Below, in pieces: positions 1-5,154 of a stretch of 5,154 bases of DNA. Made by a program: the position numbers and the translations under genes. The DNA is from an uncultured Bacillota bacterium (GTDB taxonomy: Bacteria > Bacillota_I > Bacilli_A > RFN20 > CAG-826): positions 1-5,154 of the forward strand of contig CAMOEH010000122.1 of the NCBI GenBank assembly GCA_946612055.1, written 5' to 3'. The notes under the pieces were generated by a model. The model worked only from the letters and a program-made list of their open reading frames with translations, had not been told where the DNA came from and ran no database searches. The stretch's first letter is position 1. Each line of letters begins with the position of its first letter.

Positions 1-285
1 CCCGATTCCATCTATTCCTTCTACCAAAAAGCGCTTCATTTAAGAGAAAGCGAAGAAGCATTATTCGCAGGGCAATTTGAAGCTATTTCTACGAAGGGAG
101 ACCTTATCGCTTATTCGCGAACTTATGAAGGAAAAACGATACACGTCCTGATTAATTTAGGTAAGAAGCGGCGAAAAATCCCTTCGGCTTTGAATCATCG
201 GGGAAAAGAAATCCTTTTATCGACTTATTCTGACTCAAATCCATCCCCTTACCTTAGACCCTACGAAGGGATCCTGTTTCGTTAA
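1..285 (+). CDS. GH13 alpha-glucosidase-like glycoside hydrolase, C-terminal fragment (5' end outside window)
   Basis: Frame 1 is open from the first base and ends at TAA 283-285, giving 94 residues. The fragment starts PDSIYSFYQKALHLRE, which matches the late helix of the GH13 catalytic barrel in oligo-1,6-glucosidase, alpha-glucosidase and trehalose-6-phosphate hydrolase (family pattern D-SI-FY-KLI-LR). It then runs into a small beta-rich C-terminal domain with AYSRTYEGKTIHVLINLG, and ends LRPYEGILFR, the usual 'L-PYEA-v' terminus of this group. The enzyme would hydrolyse alpha-glucosidic bonds of short intracellular oligosaccharides. The catalytic Asp/Glu/Asp residues lie upstream of the window, so substrate and subfamily cannot be read here. 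It is transcribed toward the next operon, and no hairpin-plus-T-tract terminator is visible behind it, so some read-through is possible. Family assignment is confident; exact specificity is open. Confidence 0.85.
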   Translation, partial: PDSIYSFYQKALHLRESEEALFAGQFEAISTKGDLIAYSRTYEGKTIHVLINLGKKRRKIPSALNHRGKEILLSTYSDSNPSPYLRPYEGILFR

Positions 286-291
286 CTTTCG

Positions 292-319
292 TTGATAGTT
301 ATCTTTACGCGAGTATGAT
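292..319 (+). promoter_or_regulatory. Probable sigma-A promoter of the dCMP deaminase-ecf-truA operon
   Basis: A -35 hexamer TTGATA (292-297) and a -10 hexamer TATGAT (314-319) each match the consensus at 5 of 6 positions and are separated by 16 bp. They sit in the 58-bp gap between the glycosidase stop and the first ATG of the next gene. Transcription would start near 325-327, leaving a leader of only about 18 nt, just enough to hold the ribosome binding site. The leader is too short for a riboswitch. This is inferred from sequence only. Confidence 0.65.
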
Positions 320-332
320 ATACCTACGCGAG
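306..332 (+). repeat. Pair of 8-bp direct repeats flanking the -10 box
   Basis: The octamer TACGCGAG occurs at 306-313 and again at 325-332, exactly 19 bp apart start to start. The first copy abuts the -10 hexamer on its upstream side; the second covers the predicted transcription start and runs into the Shine-Dalgarno sequence. The spacing of about two helical turns would put both copies on the same face of the DNA, as for a dimeric repressor, but no regulator is visible and chance is possible for so short a repeat. Confidence 0.35.
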
Positions 333-336
333 GAGG
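331..336 (+). promoter_or_regulatory. Strong ribosome binding site for the dCMP deaminase gene
   Basis: AGGAGG at 331-336 is a full Shine-Dalgarno core with 7 nt to the ATG at 344. It is the strongest ribosome binding site in the window and fixes the start of the first gene of the operon. Confidence 0.85.
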
Positions 337-343
337 ATTTTTT

Positions 344-829
344 ATGGGTGAGAAACCGCGTAGCGATTATCTGAACTGGGACGAATATTTCATGGGCATT
401 GCTTGCCTATCCTCAAAAAGGAGCAAAGATCCTTCCACCCAAGTCGGTGCTTGCATCGTTGATAGCAACCATCGCGTCGTTTCCATTGGCTACAACGGCA
501 TGCCTCGTGGCGTTGATGACCATCAAATCCCGTGGGGTCATGGCGAAGGTCTTGATTCGAAATACCTTTATGTATGCCACGCCGAATTCAACGCCATTTT
601 GAATACCCGCGACGGATCGGCATTGAATGGATGCTCCATCTATGTGACCTTATTCCCTTGCAACGAATGTGCGAAAGCCATCATCCAGACGGGGATTAAA
701 GAAATCATCTATTTGGACGATAAATATCATGATCAAGTCGAGGAACAAGCTTCGCGCCGCATCCTCGATATGGCGGGAGTCAAATACCGCCACTACGAAG
801 GACGAATCCTCACGATTGACGCAAACTGA
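344..829 (+). CDS. dCMP deaminase (deoxycytidylate deaminase, DCTD/ComEB family)
   Basis: This 161-residue cytosolic enzyme is predicted to convert dCMP to dUMP, the substrate of thymidylate synthase. The cytidine deaminase zinc site is complete: H79 with catalytic E81 in the CHAEFNAILN motif, and C106 and C109 in the PCNEC motif. Early parts DYLNWDEYFMGIA (about 8-20), QVGACIV (33-39) and GYNGMP (49-54) are typical of dCMP deaminases rather than free cytidine or tRNA adenosine deaminases. Length is close to the bacterial and animal enzymes. Motifs such as TLFPCNECAK, IIQTGIKEIIY and DKYHD resemble the human enzyme unusually closely. The start is fixed by AGGAGG 7 nt upstream. It is the first gene behind the predicted promoter, and the next gene begins 2 nt after its TGA, so it is expected to be co-transcribed with the ECF transporter genes. 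The related Bacillus gene is named comEB; I do not assign a symbol. Confidence 0.93.
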   Translation: MGEKPRSDYLNWDEYFMGIACLSSKRSKDPSTQVGACIVDSNHRVVSIGYNGMPRGVDDHQIPWGHGEGLDSKYLYVCHAEFNAILNTRDGSALNGCSIYVTLFPCNECAKAIIQTGIKEIIYLDDKYHDQVEEQASRRILDMAGVKYRHYEGRILTIDAN

Positions 830-831
830 CC

Positions 832-1659
832 ATGGCCGATACCCCGATTCTCGAACTTCAACACGTTAATTTTGGTTACGAAGAGAACCGTCAAGTCCTC
901 TTTGACCTTTCTTTTTCTTTGCCAAAAGGAAGCTATACGAGCTTGATCGGCCATAATGGCTCTGGGAAATCAACCCTTGCCAAATTGATCCTTGGACTAG
1001 TTTCTGCTACTGAGGGAGACATTTATCTTTTCGGCGAGAAGCTTACGAAAAAGAATCTTTATGCGTTACGTAGCCGCGTTGGTATCGTTTTCCAAAATCC
1101 CGATAACCAATTCGTCGGCTCGACGGTTGCCGATGATATCGCGTTTGGACTAGAGAATCGATGCGTTCCTCACGAAGAAATGGAGGGAATCATCTCTTCC
1201 TTTTCCGAAGAAGTGGGGATGAAAGATTATTTAGAGCAAGAACCCCAAAACCTTTCGGGCGGGCAAAAGCAACGTGTTGCGATTGCTGGCGTTTTGGCGA
1301 TGTCTCCTGATCTCATCATCTTTGATGAAGCAACCGCGATGCTCGACCCCAAAGGGAAAAAAGAAATCGCTAGCCTCATCAACAAGATGAAGCAATCCAA
1401 CCCAGAACTTACCATTCTTTCGATTACCCACGATATCGAAGAAGCATCCCAAAGTGATCGTGTTCTCGTTTTGGATCAAGGCAAATTGATTCTTCAAGGA
1501 ACCCCGAAAGAAGTCTTCGTTTGCAAAGAAGAACTAAAAAAAGCAAACCTTGGAATTCCTTTTGCTTATGCGCTTCGTCAAGAACTTGAAAATCGGGGCA
1601 TCCGTTTATCAGAAAATGCCTATGATCTTGCCGTTATGGAGGAAGAATTATGCCAGTAG
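832..1659 (+). CDS. ecfA1: Energy-coupling factor transporter ATP-binding protein EcfA1
   Basis: This 275-residue ABC ATPase is one of two different nucleotide-binding subunits that power ECF importers for vitamins and metal ions, acting on the cytoplasmic face of the membrane with EcfA2 and EcfT. Motifs in order: Walker A GHNGSGKST (40-48), Q-loop FQNPDNQFVGSTV (Q88; the PDNQ stretch is an ECF hallmark), signature LSGGQKQR (141-148), Walker B LIIFDE (161-166, catalytic E166), D-loop region ATAMLDP, and switch His H200 in THD. Length matches Bacillus EcfA1 (about 280). The ATG lies 2 nt after the previous stop with no purine-rich Shine-Dalgarno; an in-frame TGA at 817-819 rules out a start further upstream, so translation probably depends on ribosomes terminating on the dCMP deaminase gene. 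The C-terminal tail overlaps ecfA2 by 10 nt. Confidence 0.95.
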   Translation: MADTPILELQHVNFGYEENRQVLFDLSFSLPKGSYTSLIGHNGSGKSTLAKLILGLVSATEGDIYLFGEKLTKKNLYALRSRVGIVFQNPDNQFVGSTVADDIAFGLENRCVPHEEMEGIISSFSEEVGMKDYLEQEPQNLSGGQKQRVAIAGVLAMSPDLIIFDEATAMLDPKGKKEIASLINKMKQSNPELTILSITHDIEEASQSDRVLVLDQGKLILQGTPKEVFVCKEELKKANLGIPFAYALRQELENRGIRLSENAYDLAVMEEELCQ

Positions 1660-2513
1660 AATTCTCCTCCGTCTTCTTTTCTTATTCCTCAAAGCCAAAT
1701 CCAGAAAAAGATGCTTTGAAAGGCGTTTCTTTCCGTATCGACGATGGATCCTTTACGGCGATTGTTGGTAGGACTGGTTGTGGCAAAAGCACATTGGTCC
1801 AGCAAATTAACGCCTTGCTTCGTCCCTATCAAGGGGAAGTCAGGGTCGGGGAATTCCTCAATTGCGCGGATAAGAAGAAGCGTTCTAAAAACGTAAAGGC
1901 CCTTCGCGAACAAGTCGGGCTTGTCTTCCAATTCCCGGAATACCAGTTATTTGAAGATAACGTCTTGAAAGACGTGATGTTCGGCCCGAAGAATTTCGGC
2001 AAAAGCCAAGAAGAGGCTCGTGAAGCCGCGATTAAGGCTTTAGAAGAAGTAGGGTTAGACGAATCGTTTGGTTCCCGTTCTCCTTTTGAGCTTTCTGGCG
2101 GAGAAAAACGCCGTGTTGCCATCGCGGGAATCTTAGCCATGTCCCCCTCGATTCTCGTCGTCGATGAGCCAACGGCCGGATTGGATCCAGTAGGGTCATT
2201 AGAGATGATGGACCTCTTCGAAAAGATCCATCAAAAAGGGACGACCGTCATTTTGGTCACCCATGACATGAATTTGGTCTTGGATTATTGCGACCGCGTC
2301 ATCGTCATGGACGAAGGCAAAATCGCGAAGATCGCCACTCCTCAAGAACTCTTTCAAGAAGACATCGATCAATATTCGTTAGATACTCCGTTGCTTTATA
2401 GCTTTGCGAAACGCCTTTCCCAAAGGGGAATGAAACTAGATTTCAATAAGATCCATGACATCTCTTCCTTAGCCGAAGAGATCGCCAAATGGAAGAAGGA
2501 GTCCCATGCCTAA
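1650..2513 (+). CDS. ecfA2: Energy-coupling factor transporter ATP-binding protein EcfA2
   Basis: This 287-residue ABC ATPase is the partner of EcfA1 in the asymmetric ATPase pair of the ECF module. Motifs: Walker A GRTGCGKST (40-48, K46), Q-loop FQFPEYQLFE (Q94; FPEYQLFE is characteristic of EcfA2), signature LSGGEKRR (148-155), Walker B ILVVDEP (168-174, catalytic E173), D-loop TAGLDP, and switch His H205 in THD. Both ATP sites therefore look competent. Cys at position 45 of Walker A, where Ser is more usual, is the only oddity. The ATG at 1650 lies inside the end of ecfA1 (10-nt overlap) and is served by TGGAGGA at 1637-1643, 6 nt upstream. The start of ecfT lies within its last codons. 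Confidence 0.95.
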   Translation: MPVEFSSVFFSYSSKPNPEKDALKGVSFRIDDGSFTAIVGRTGCGKSTLVQQINALLRPYQGEVRVGEFLNCADKKKRSKNVKALREQVGLVFQFPEYQLFEDNVLKDVMFGPKNFGKSQEEAREAAIKALEEVGLDESFGSRSPFELSGGEKRRVAIAGILAMSPSILVVDEPTAGLDPVGSLEMMDLFEKIHQKGTTVILVTHDMNLVLDYCDRVIVMDEGKIAKIATPQELFQEDIDQYSLDTPLLYSFAKRLSQRGMKLDFNKIHDISSLAEEIAKWKKESHA

Positions 2514-3396
2514 GATTACCGTGGGACGATATGTGCCTTCTTCCTCTTGGATTCACCGCCTGGATCCTCGATTGAAGATTTTCGCTTTGATCGTTTTGAT
2601 GGTCGCGGTCTTTTTGCCATTTAACCGCCTCGATGGGGATGGCAACGTCATCAAAAGCTATTCGATGACTTTCTTGATGTCGGGCATCAATCTCGTCTTG
2701 ATTTTGATTTTGCTCACCTCGGCAAAGACGTCTTTCTTTGCAGTCTTAAAGAGTTTGCGGTCTCTATGGTTCATGCTTTTGTTCCTCGTCGTGGTTTATA
2801 TCTTGGTTCCAAATACAAACCCTGTGTTAGGATTAGCCTGGCAAATCAAAGGTTGGAAAGTCTATTGGGACGCATTCGCGGAAGCGGGGAAGATCTTGCT
2901 TCGATTGATGATGATGGTCATGCTGACCCTGATTTTGACCGCTTCAACGAAACCATTAGATTTGACGTATGCCTTCGAATGGTATCTAAGCCCATTAAAA
3001 ATCTTCCATTTCCCATCGGCGGAAGTGGCGATGACGATTTGTATCGCGTTACGCTTTATCCCGACGTTATTAGAAGACGCTTCTCGCGTGATGAAAGCCC
3101 AATCCTCCCGTGGTGTTGATTTCGAACATGGCCACATTTGGCGGAGGATTACGGGCATCACGTCCTTGATCATTCCCTTATTCGTGTCCTCTTTCATGCG
3201 TTCAGAAGAACTGGCTAACGCCATGGAATGCCGCGGCTATGATCCAAGAGAAAAAAGGACGCGTTACCGCCAGCTAAAATTCCATCTTGGCGATTTGTTT
3301 GCTTTCCTTTTCCTTTGCGCCTATCTAGCTGGTTTCCTTTATCTAAGCATTACCAAAACCGATCTATTCGCCTTGATGGGAGTAATCGCCTTATGA
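2506..3396 (+). CDS. ecfT: Energy-coupling factor transporter transmembrane protein EcfT
   Basis: This 296-residue integral membrane protein couples the EcfA1/EcfA2 ATPases to interchangeable substrate-binding S components. The N-terminus GRYVPSSSWIHRLDPRLKI (7-25) is the standard EcfT opening. Hydrophobic segments are at about 24-38, 55-72, 87-102, 128-146, 213-231 and 262-282. The two cytoplasmic coupling-helix motifs, normally Ala-Arg-Gly, are present as SRG (201-203, in AQSSRGVDF) and CRG (242-244, in MECRGYDP); the Arg-Gly core that docks into the ATPases is kept. A polar stretch around 39-53 (NRLDGDGNVIKS) lengthens the first loop. The ATG overlaps the ecfA2 end by 8 nt, with AAGGAG at 2496-2501 and a short 4-nt spacer. 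No S component is encoded nearby, so substrate cannot be named; this is the shared-energizer (group II) layout. Confidence 0.94.
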   Translation: MPKITVGRYVPSSSWIHRLDPRLKIFALIVLMVAVFLPFNRLDGDGNVIKSYSMTFLMSGINLVLILILLTSAKTSFFAVLKSLRSLWFMLLFLVVVYILVPNTNPVLGLAWQIKGWKVYWDAFAEAGKILLRLMMMVMLTLILTASTKPLDLTYAFEWYLSPLKIFHFPSAEVAMTICIALRFIPTLLEDASRVMKAQSSRGVDFEHGHIWRRITGITSLIIPLFVSSFMRSEELANAMECRGYDPREKRTRYRQLKFHLGDLFAFLFLCAYLAGFLYLSITKTDLFALMGVIAL

Positions 3397-4136
3397 ATTA
3401 TTTGGGAACCATTTCCTATTTAGGGCCTTCTTATCACGGTTTCCAAAGACAAAGCCGTCTTCCTAGCGTCCAAGGGAAGATTGAAGAAATCCTTTCCTCT
3501 TTGCTTTCGGAAAAGATAATGATCAAAGGGGCGGGAAGAACCGACGCAGGTGTTCATGCTTATGGCCAGACTTTTTCTTTTTCGACCAAGAAGATCAGCA
3601 ATCTAGACAAGATAATCCGTGGCTTTAATTTGCTTTGCCCTAACGATATGTCGTTGCTTTCTTTGGTTGAGGTCGAGGATAGTTTCGATGCCCGTCATAG
3701 CTGCATTGGCAAAATCTATCGTTACGATTTCTATTGGGGCAAGAAAAACCCATTTAAAGGAGGACGTGCATGCTTTTTGCCTGTTGACCATCTTGATCTT
3801 GATGCCTTAAAGGATTGCTTAAATCTTTTTGAAGGGACTCATGATTTTTCTTCCTTCACGACGAAGAAAGAAGATATCGATGGCTTCATTCGGACTTTGA
3901 AGCGCCCTGAAATCCATATTGATGAAGCGAAAGAAGAAGGATTCGTCATCTTTCAAGGCAATGGCTTTATGACTTACCAAATCCGGATGATGATGGGCTC
4001 CGCCTTTAAGGTCGCGATGCATCGTTGCGACCTCTCTTTCATTGCCAATCATCTCGAGCATCCTTCGCCTCGGCATATCTTGCCTTATAAGGCGAAAGCA
4101 GAAGGCTTATATCTTTGTGAGGTCTTATATCAATGA
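3393..4136 (+). CDS. truA: tRNA pseudouridine(38-40) synthase TruA
   Basis: This 247-residue cytosolic enzyme isomerises uridine to pseudouridine at positions 38-40 of the tRNA anticodon arm. Seen: N-terminal YLGPSYHGFQRQ (9-20, family Y-G--y-GwQ-Q), catalytic Asp51 in GRTDAGVHA (48-56), KIYRYDFY (107-114), the conserved Arg region GNGFMTYQIRMMMG (189-202, R198), and the C-terminal AEGLYLCEVLY (236-246). Length matches Firmicutes TruA. The start at 3393 is chosen because the N-terminus MNYLGTISYLG fits the family, the ATG overlaps the ecfT stop as ATGA, and GGGAG lies about 10 nt upstream. A longer in-frame start at 3315 would add 26 non-conserved residues inside ecfT. Linkage of truA behind ecfT is a known Firmicutes arrangement; here rplM-rpsI, which often follow, are absent. 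Confidence 0.94.
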   Translation: MNYLGTISYLGPSYHGFQRQSRLPSVQGKIEEILSSLLSEKIMIKGAGRTDAGVHAYGQTFSFSTKKISNLDKIIRGFNLLCPNDMSLLSLVEVEDSFDARHSCIGKIYRYDFYWGKKNPFKGGRACFLPVDHLDLDALKDCLNLFEGTHDFSSFTTKKEDIDGFIRTLKRPEIHIDEAKEEGFVIFQGNGFMTYQIRMMMGSAFKVAMHRCDLSFIANHLEHPSPRHILPYKAKAEGLYLCEVLYQ

Positions 4137-4945
4137 AACTGACGTTCAATCTCCATTCTCATACCTATCGATGCGGACACGCGAAAGGAAGCGACGAAGA
4201 ATTTGTCTTGGCTGCGATCCAAGCGGGCTTCAAAACAATGGGTTTTTCCGATCACGTCTTTTTGCCGGGAAGAGAAGAACCTTTCATGCGTGGCAAATAC
4301 GAATGGCTCGATGAATATTGCCAATCGGTTCGTTCTTTGAAAGAAAAATACAAAGACCAAATCACGATTTACCTTGGCTTTGAATGCGAATATAGCCCGA
4401 TCCATATGGATTATTACCGGCGTCTCCTCGAAGAAAAGAAAGTGGATTACCTCATCCAGGGACAACACTGCTTTTATACGGATGAAAACATTCAAATTTG
4501 GTATGGTAAGCTTCCGAATCAAAATGAGGCGCTTACCCTTTATGTCAATGATTGCATCAAAGGGATGGAAAGCGGGCTTTTCACCTATTTGGCCCATCCC
4601 GATTTCTTTATCCTCGTTCAACCGTTTTGGAATGAGAGATCAGAGAAAGAATTCCGGCGATTGATTCAGGCCGCGATTGATCACGATATTCCTTTGGAAC
4701 TTAACATGGGACGTCAATACCATCCCGAACGAAATACCCCAGGGAAAACCGCGAATTTCGTTTATCCCTTCCCGCCTTTTTGGGAATTGGTCAAAGAAAT
4801 GGGAGCCAAGGTTGTTGTAGGGGTTGATGCTCACGCCCCATCGCATTATTTAGACGGGCAATATGACTGGATTGAGTCCTTTGTTTCTTACTATGGATTC
4901 GACGTCAGCCAAATGCCGCGATTCCCTCATATCGAAAAGAAATGA
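4133..4945 (+). CDS. PHP-domain phosphoesterase, histidinol-phosphatase (HisK/HisJ)-like
   Basis: This 270-residue predicted cytosolic metal-dependent phosphatase carries a full set of PHP-fold metal ligands: H8 and H10 in the opening HSH motif, H16 in RCGHA, D40-H41 in FSDH, E84 in GFECEY, H112 in QGQH, H155 in AHPD, and D233/H235 in VDAH. This pattern and the length match the HisK/HisJ branch, whose known reaction is L-histidinol phosphate to L-histidinol plus phosphate. No histidine-biosynthesis gene is in the window, and these PHP enzymes are often annotated by fold alone, so the true substrate may be another phosphorylated metabolite. It is not the polymerase-associated PHP domain, as no other domain is fused. 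The ATG overlaps the truA stop as ATGA with a weak TGAGGT 9 nt upstream, so translation is probably coupled to truA. It is the last gene of the operon. Confidence 0.85.
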   Translation: MKLTFNLHSHTYRCGHAKGSDEEFVLAAIQAGFKTMGFSDHVFLPGREEPFMRGKYEWLDEYCQSVRSLKEKYKDQITIYLGFECEYSPIHMDYYRRLLEEKKVDYLIQGQHCFYTDENIQIWYGKLPNQNEALTLYVNDCIKGMESGLFTYLAHPDFFILVQPFWNERSEKEFRRLIQAAIDHDIPLELNMGRQYHPERNTPGKTANFVYPFPPFWELVKEMGAKVVVGVDAHAPSHYLDGQYDWIESFVSYYGFDVSQMPRFPHIEKK

Positions 4946-4953
4946 TTCTTCTT

Positions 4954-4967
4954 CACTGCTTGCAGTG
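4954..4967. promoter_or_regulatory. 14-bp perfect palindrome in the spacer of the yebC promoter
   Basis: CACTGC-TT-GCAGTG is an inverted repeat with 6-bp arms separated by 2 bp. It sits directly upstream of the -10 box and contains the TG of the extended -10 motif. This position is typical for a repressor operator. It could also fold in RNA as a 5-bp stem closed by a CUUG tetraloop, but no T-tract follows on either strand, so a terminator is unlikely. Confidence 0.4.
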
Positions 4968-4974
4968 GTATGAT
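4966..4974 (+). promoter_or_regulatory. Probable extended -10 promoter for the yebC-family gene
   Basis: TGGTATGAT (4966-4974) is an extended -10 element, TGn followed by TATGAT (5 of 6 to consensus). At the usual 17-bp spacing the -35 position reads TTCTTC (4946-4951), which is poor, as often seen with extended -10 promoters. Transcription would start near 4980-4982, giving a leader of about 19 nt before the ATG at 5000 that holds AGGAG at 4986-4990. Confidence 0.55.
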
Positions 4975-4999
4975 TGACGCGAAATAGGAGTATTGATCC

Positions 5000-5154
5000 A
5001 TGGGAAGACATTTTGAAGTCCGCGCTGCCGCGATGGCAGCCTCGGCCAAAGCGAAGTCTGCGATCTATATGCGCGCTTCCAAAGAAATCTATGCCGCTGC
5101 GAAATCGGGTGAACCTGACCCCGCGAGCAACCTTGCCCTTCGCTCGGCCATCGA
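5000..5154 (+). CDS. yebC: YebC/PmpR (TACO1) family protein, N-terminal fragment (3' end outside window)
   Basis: Fifty-one codons are visible before the window ends. The protein opens MGRHFEVRAA and continues with YMRASKEIYAAAKSGEPDP (23-41) and SNLALRSAI (43-51). This matches the first domain of the YebC/TACO1 family, whose pattern is MGR/MAGH, then K--KEI--AAK-G--DP--N--LR-AI. Family members have been described as transcriptional regulators (PmpR) and more recently as ribosome-associated translation factors that help at difficult sequences such as proline runs; which applies here cannot be told. The N-terminal helix is rich in Ala and has fewer Lys/Arg than E. coli YebC. The start is set by AGGAG at 4986-4990, 9 nt upstream, and by the family N-terminus. 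It has its own probable promoter, separate from the preceding operon. Confidence 0.9.
   Translation, partial: MGRHFEVRAAAMAASAKAKSAIYMRASKEIYAAAKSGEPDPASNLALRSAI

Noticed and set aside
286..343. Riboswitch leader upstream of the ECF operon
   Set aside because: Vitamin riboswitches often precede ECF genes, but the whole gap is 58 bp and the predicted leader is about 18 nt, too short for any known aptamer.
2766..3119. Overlapping open frames inside ecfT on both strands (2766-3119 plus, 2862-3224 minus)
   Set aside because: Both are contained in a well-supported membrane protein gene and show no family motif or ribosome binding site worth noting.
3315..3392. Longer in-frame start for truA adding 26 residues
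   Set aside because: The added residues lie within ecfT, are not conserved in TruA, and the 3393 ATG has the family N-terminus and an ATGA overlap with the upstream stop.
4130..4621. 163-codon open frame on the minus strand opposite the PHP gene
   Set aside because: It lies fully antisense to a gene with a complete metal-ligand pattern, its translation shows no recognisable domain, and it looks like a by-product of codon bias.
344..4945. Mycoplasma-type genetic code with UGA read as tryptophan
   Set aside because: TGA ends four genes at exactly the family-expected C-termini (827, 3394, 4134, 4943), and conserved tryptophans are encoded by TGG.
4946..4985. Rho-independent terminator behind the PHP gene
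   Set aside because: A short hairpin with a CUUG loop is possible at 4954-4967, but no T-tract follows and the bases after it form a better -10 promoter element.
1..5154. CRISPR arrays, insertion sequences, tRNA genes or phage genes
   Set aside because: I saw no spaced repeats, terminal inverted repeats, transposase or tRNA-like sequence; almost all bases are used by recognised housekeeping genes.

Overview
The window looks like an ordinary chromosomal stretch from a low-to-mid GC Firmicute-type bacterium. Every confident gene is on the + strand, packed nose to tail. TGA is used as a stop at the end of four genes while tryptophan is written TGG, so the standard bacterial code applies and not the Mycoplasma/Spiroplasma code. 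The ecfA1-ecfA2-ecfT-truA order is the classic Firmicutes arrangement, and the YebC-family N-terminus resembles versions I associate with Erysipelotrichia/Mollicutes-related Bacilli. An uncultured gut-type Bacilli lineage is my guess, not a demonstrated assignment.

Layout: positions 1-285 hold the last 94 codons of a GH13 alpha-glucosidase-like enzyme. A 58-bp gap follows with a good sigma-A promoter and a strong ribosome binding site. From 344 to 4945 there is one tightly coupled run of six genes: dCMP deaminase, ecfA1, ecfA2, ecfT, truA and a PHP-family phosphoesterase. The junctions are a 2-nt gap and then overlaps of 10, 8, 4 and 4 nt. A 54-bp gap then holds a second probable promoter with a 14-bp palindrome, followed by the start of a YebC/PmpR-family gene that runs off the window at 5154.

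How the genes work together: EcfA1, EcfA2 and EcfT form the complete energizing module of an energy-coupling factor vitamin/metal importer. No substrate-binding S component is present, which fits the group II (shared energizer) arrangement with S components elsewhere. TruA modifies tRNA, dCMP deaminase supplies dUMP for thymidylate synthesis, and the PHP enzyme probably removes phosphate from a small metabolite. These are unrelated housekeeping jobs sharing a transcript.

Nothing here looks like a new defence, mobile or RNA-based system. The points most worth a second look are the strikingly animal-type dCMP deaminase and its placement at the head of the ECF operon, the PHP gene fused to the operon behind truA, the lysine/arginine-poor YebC N-terminus, and two small promoter-embedded repeats that could be operators.
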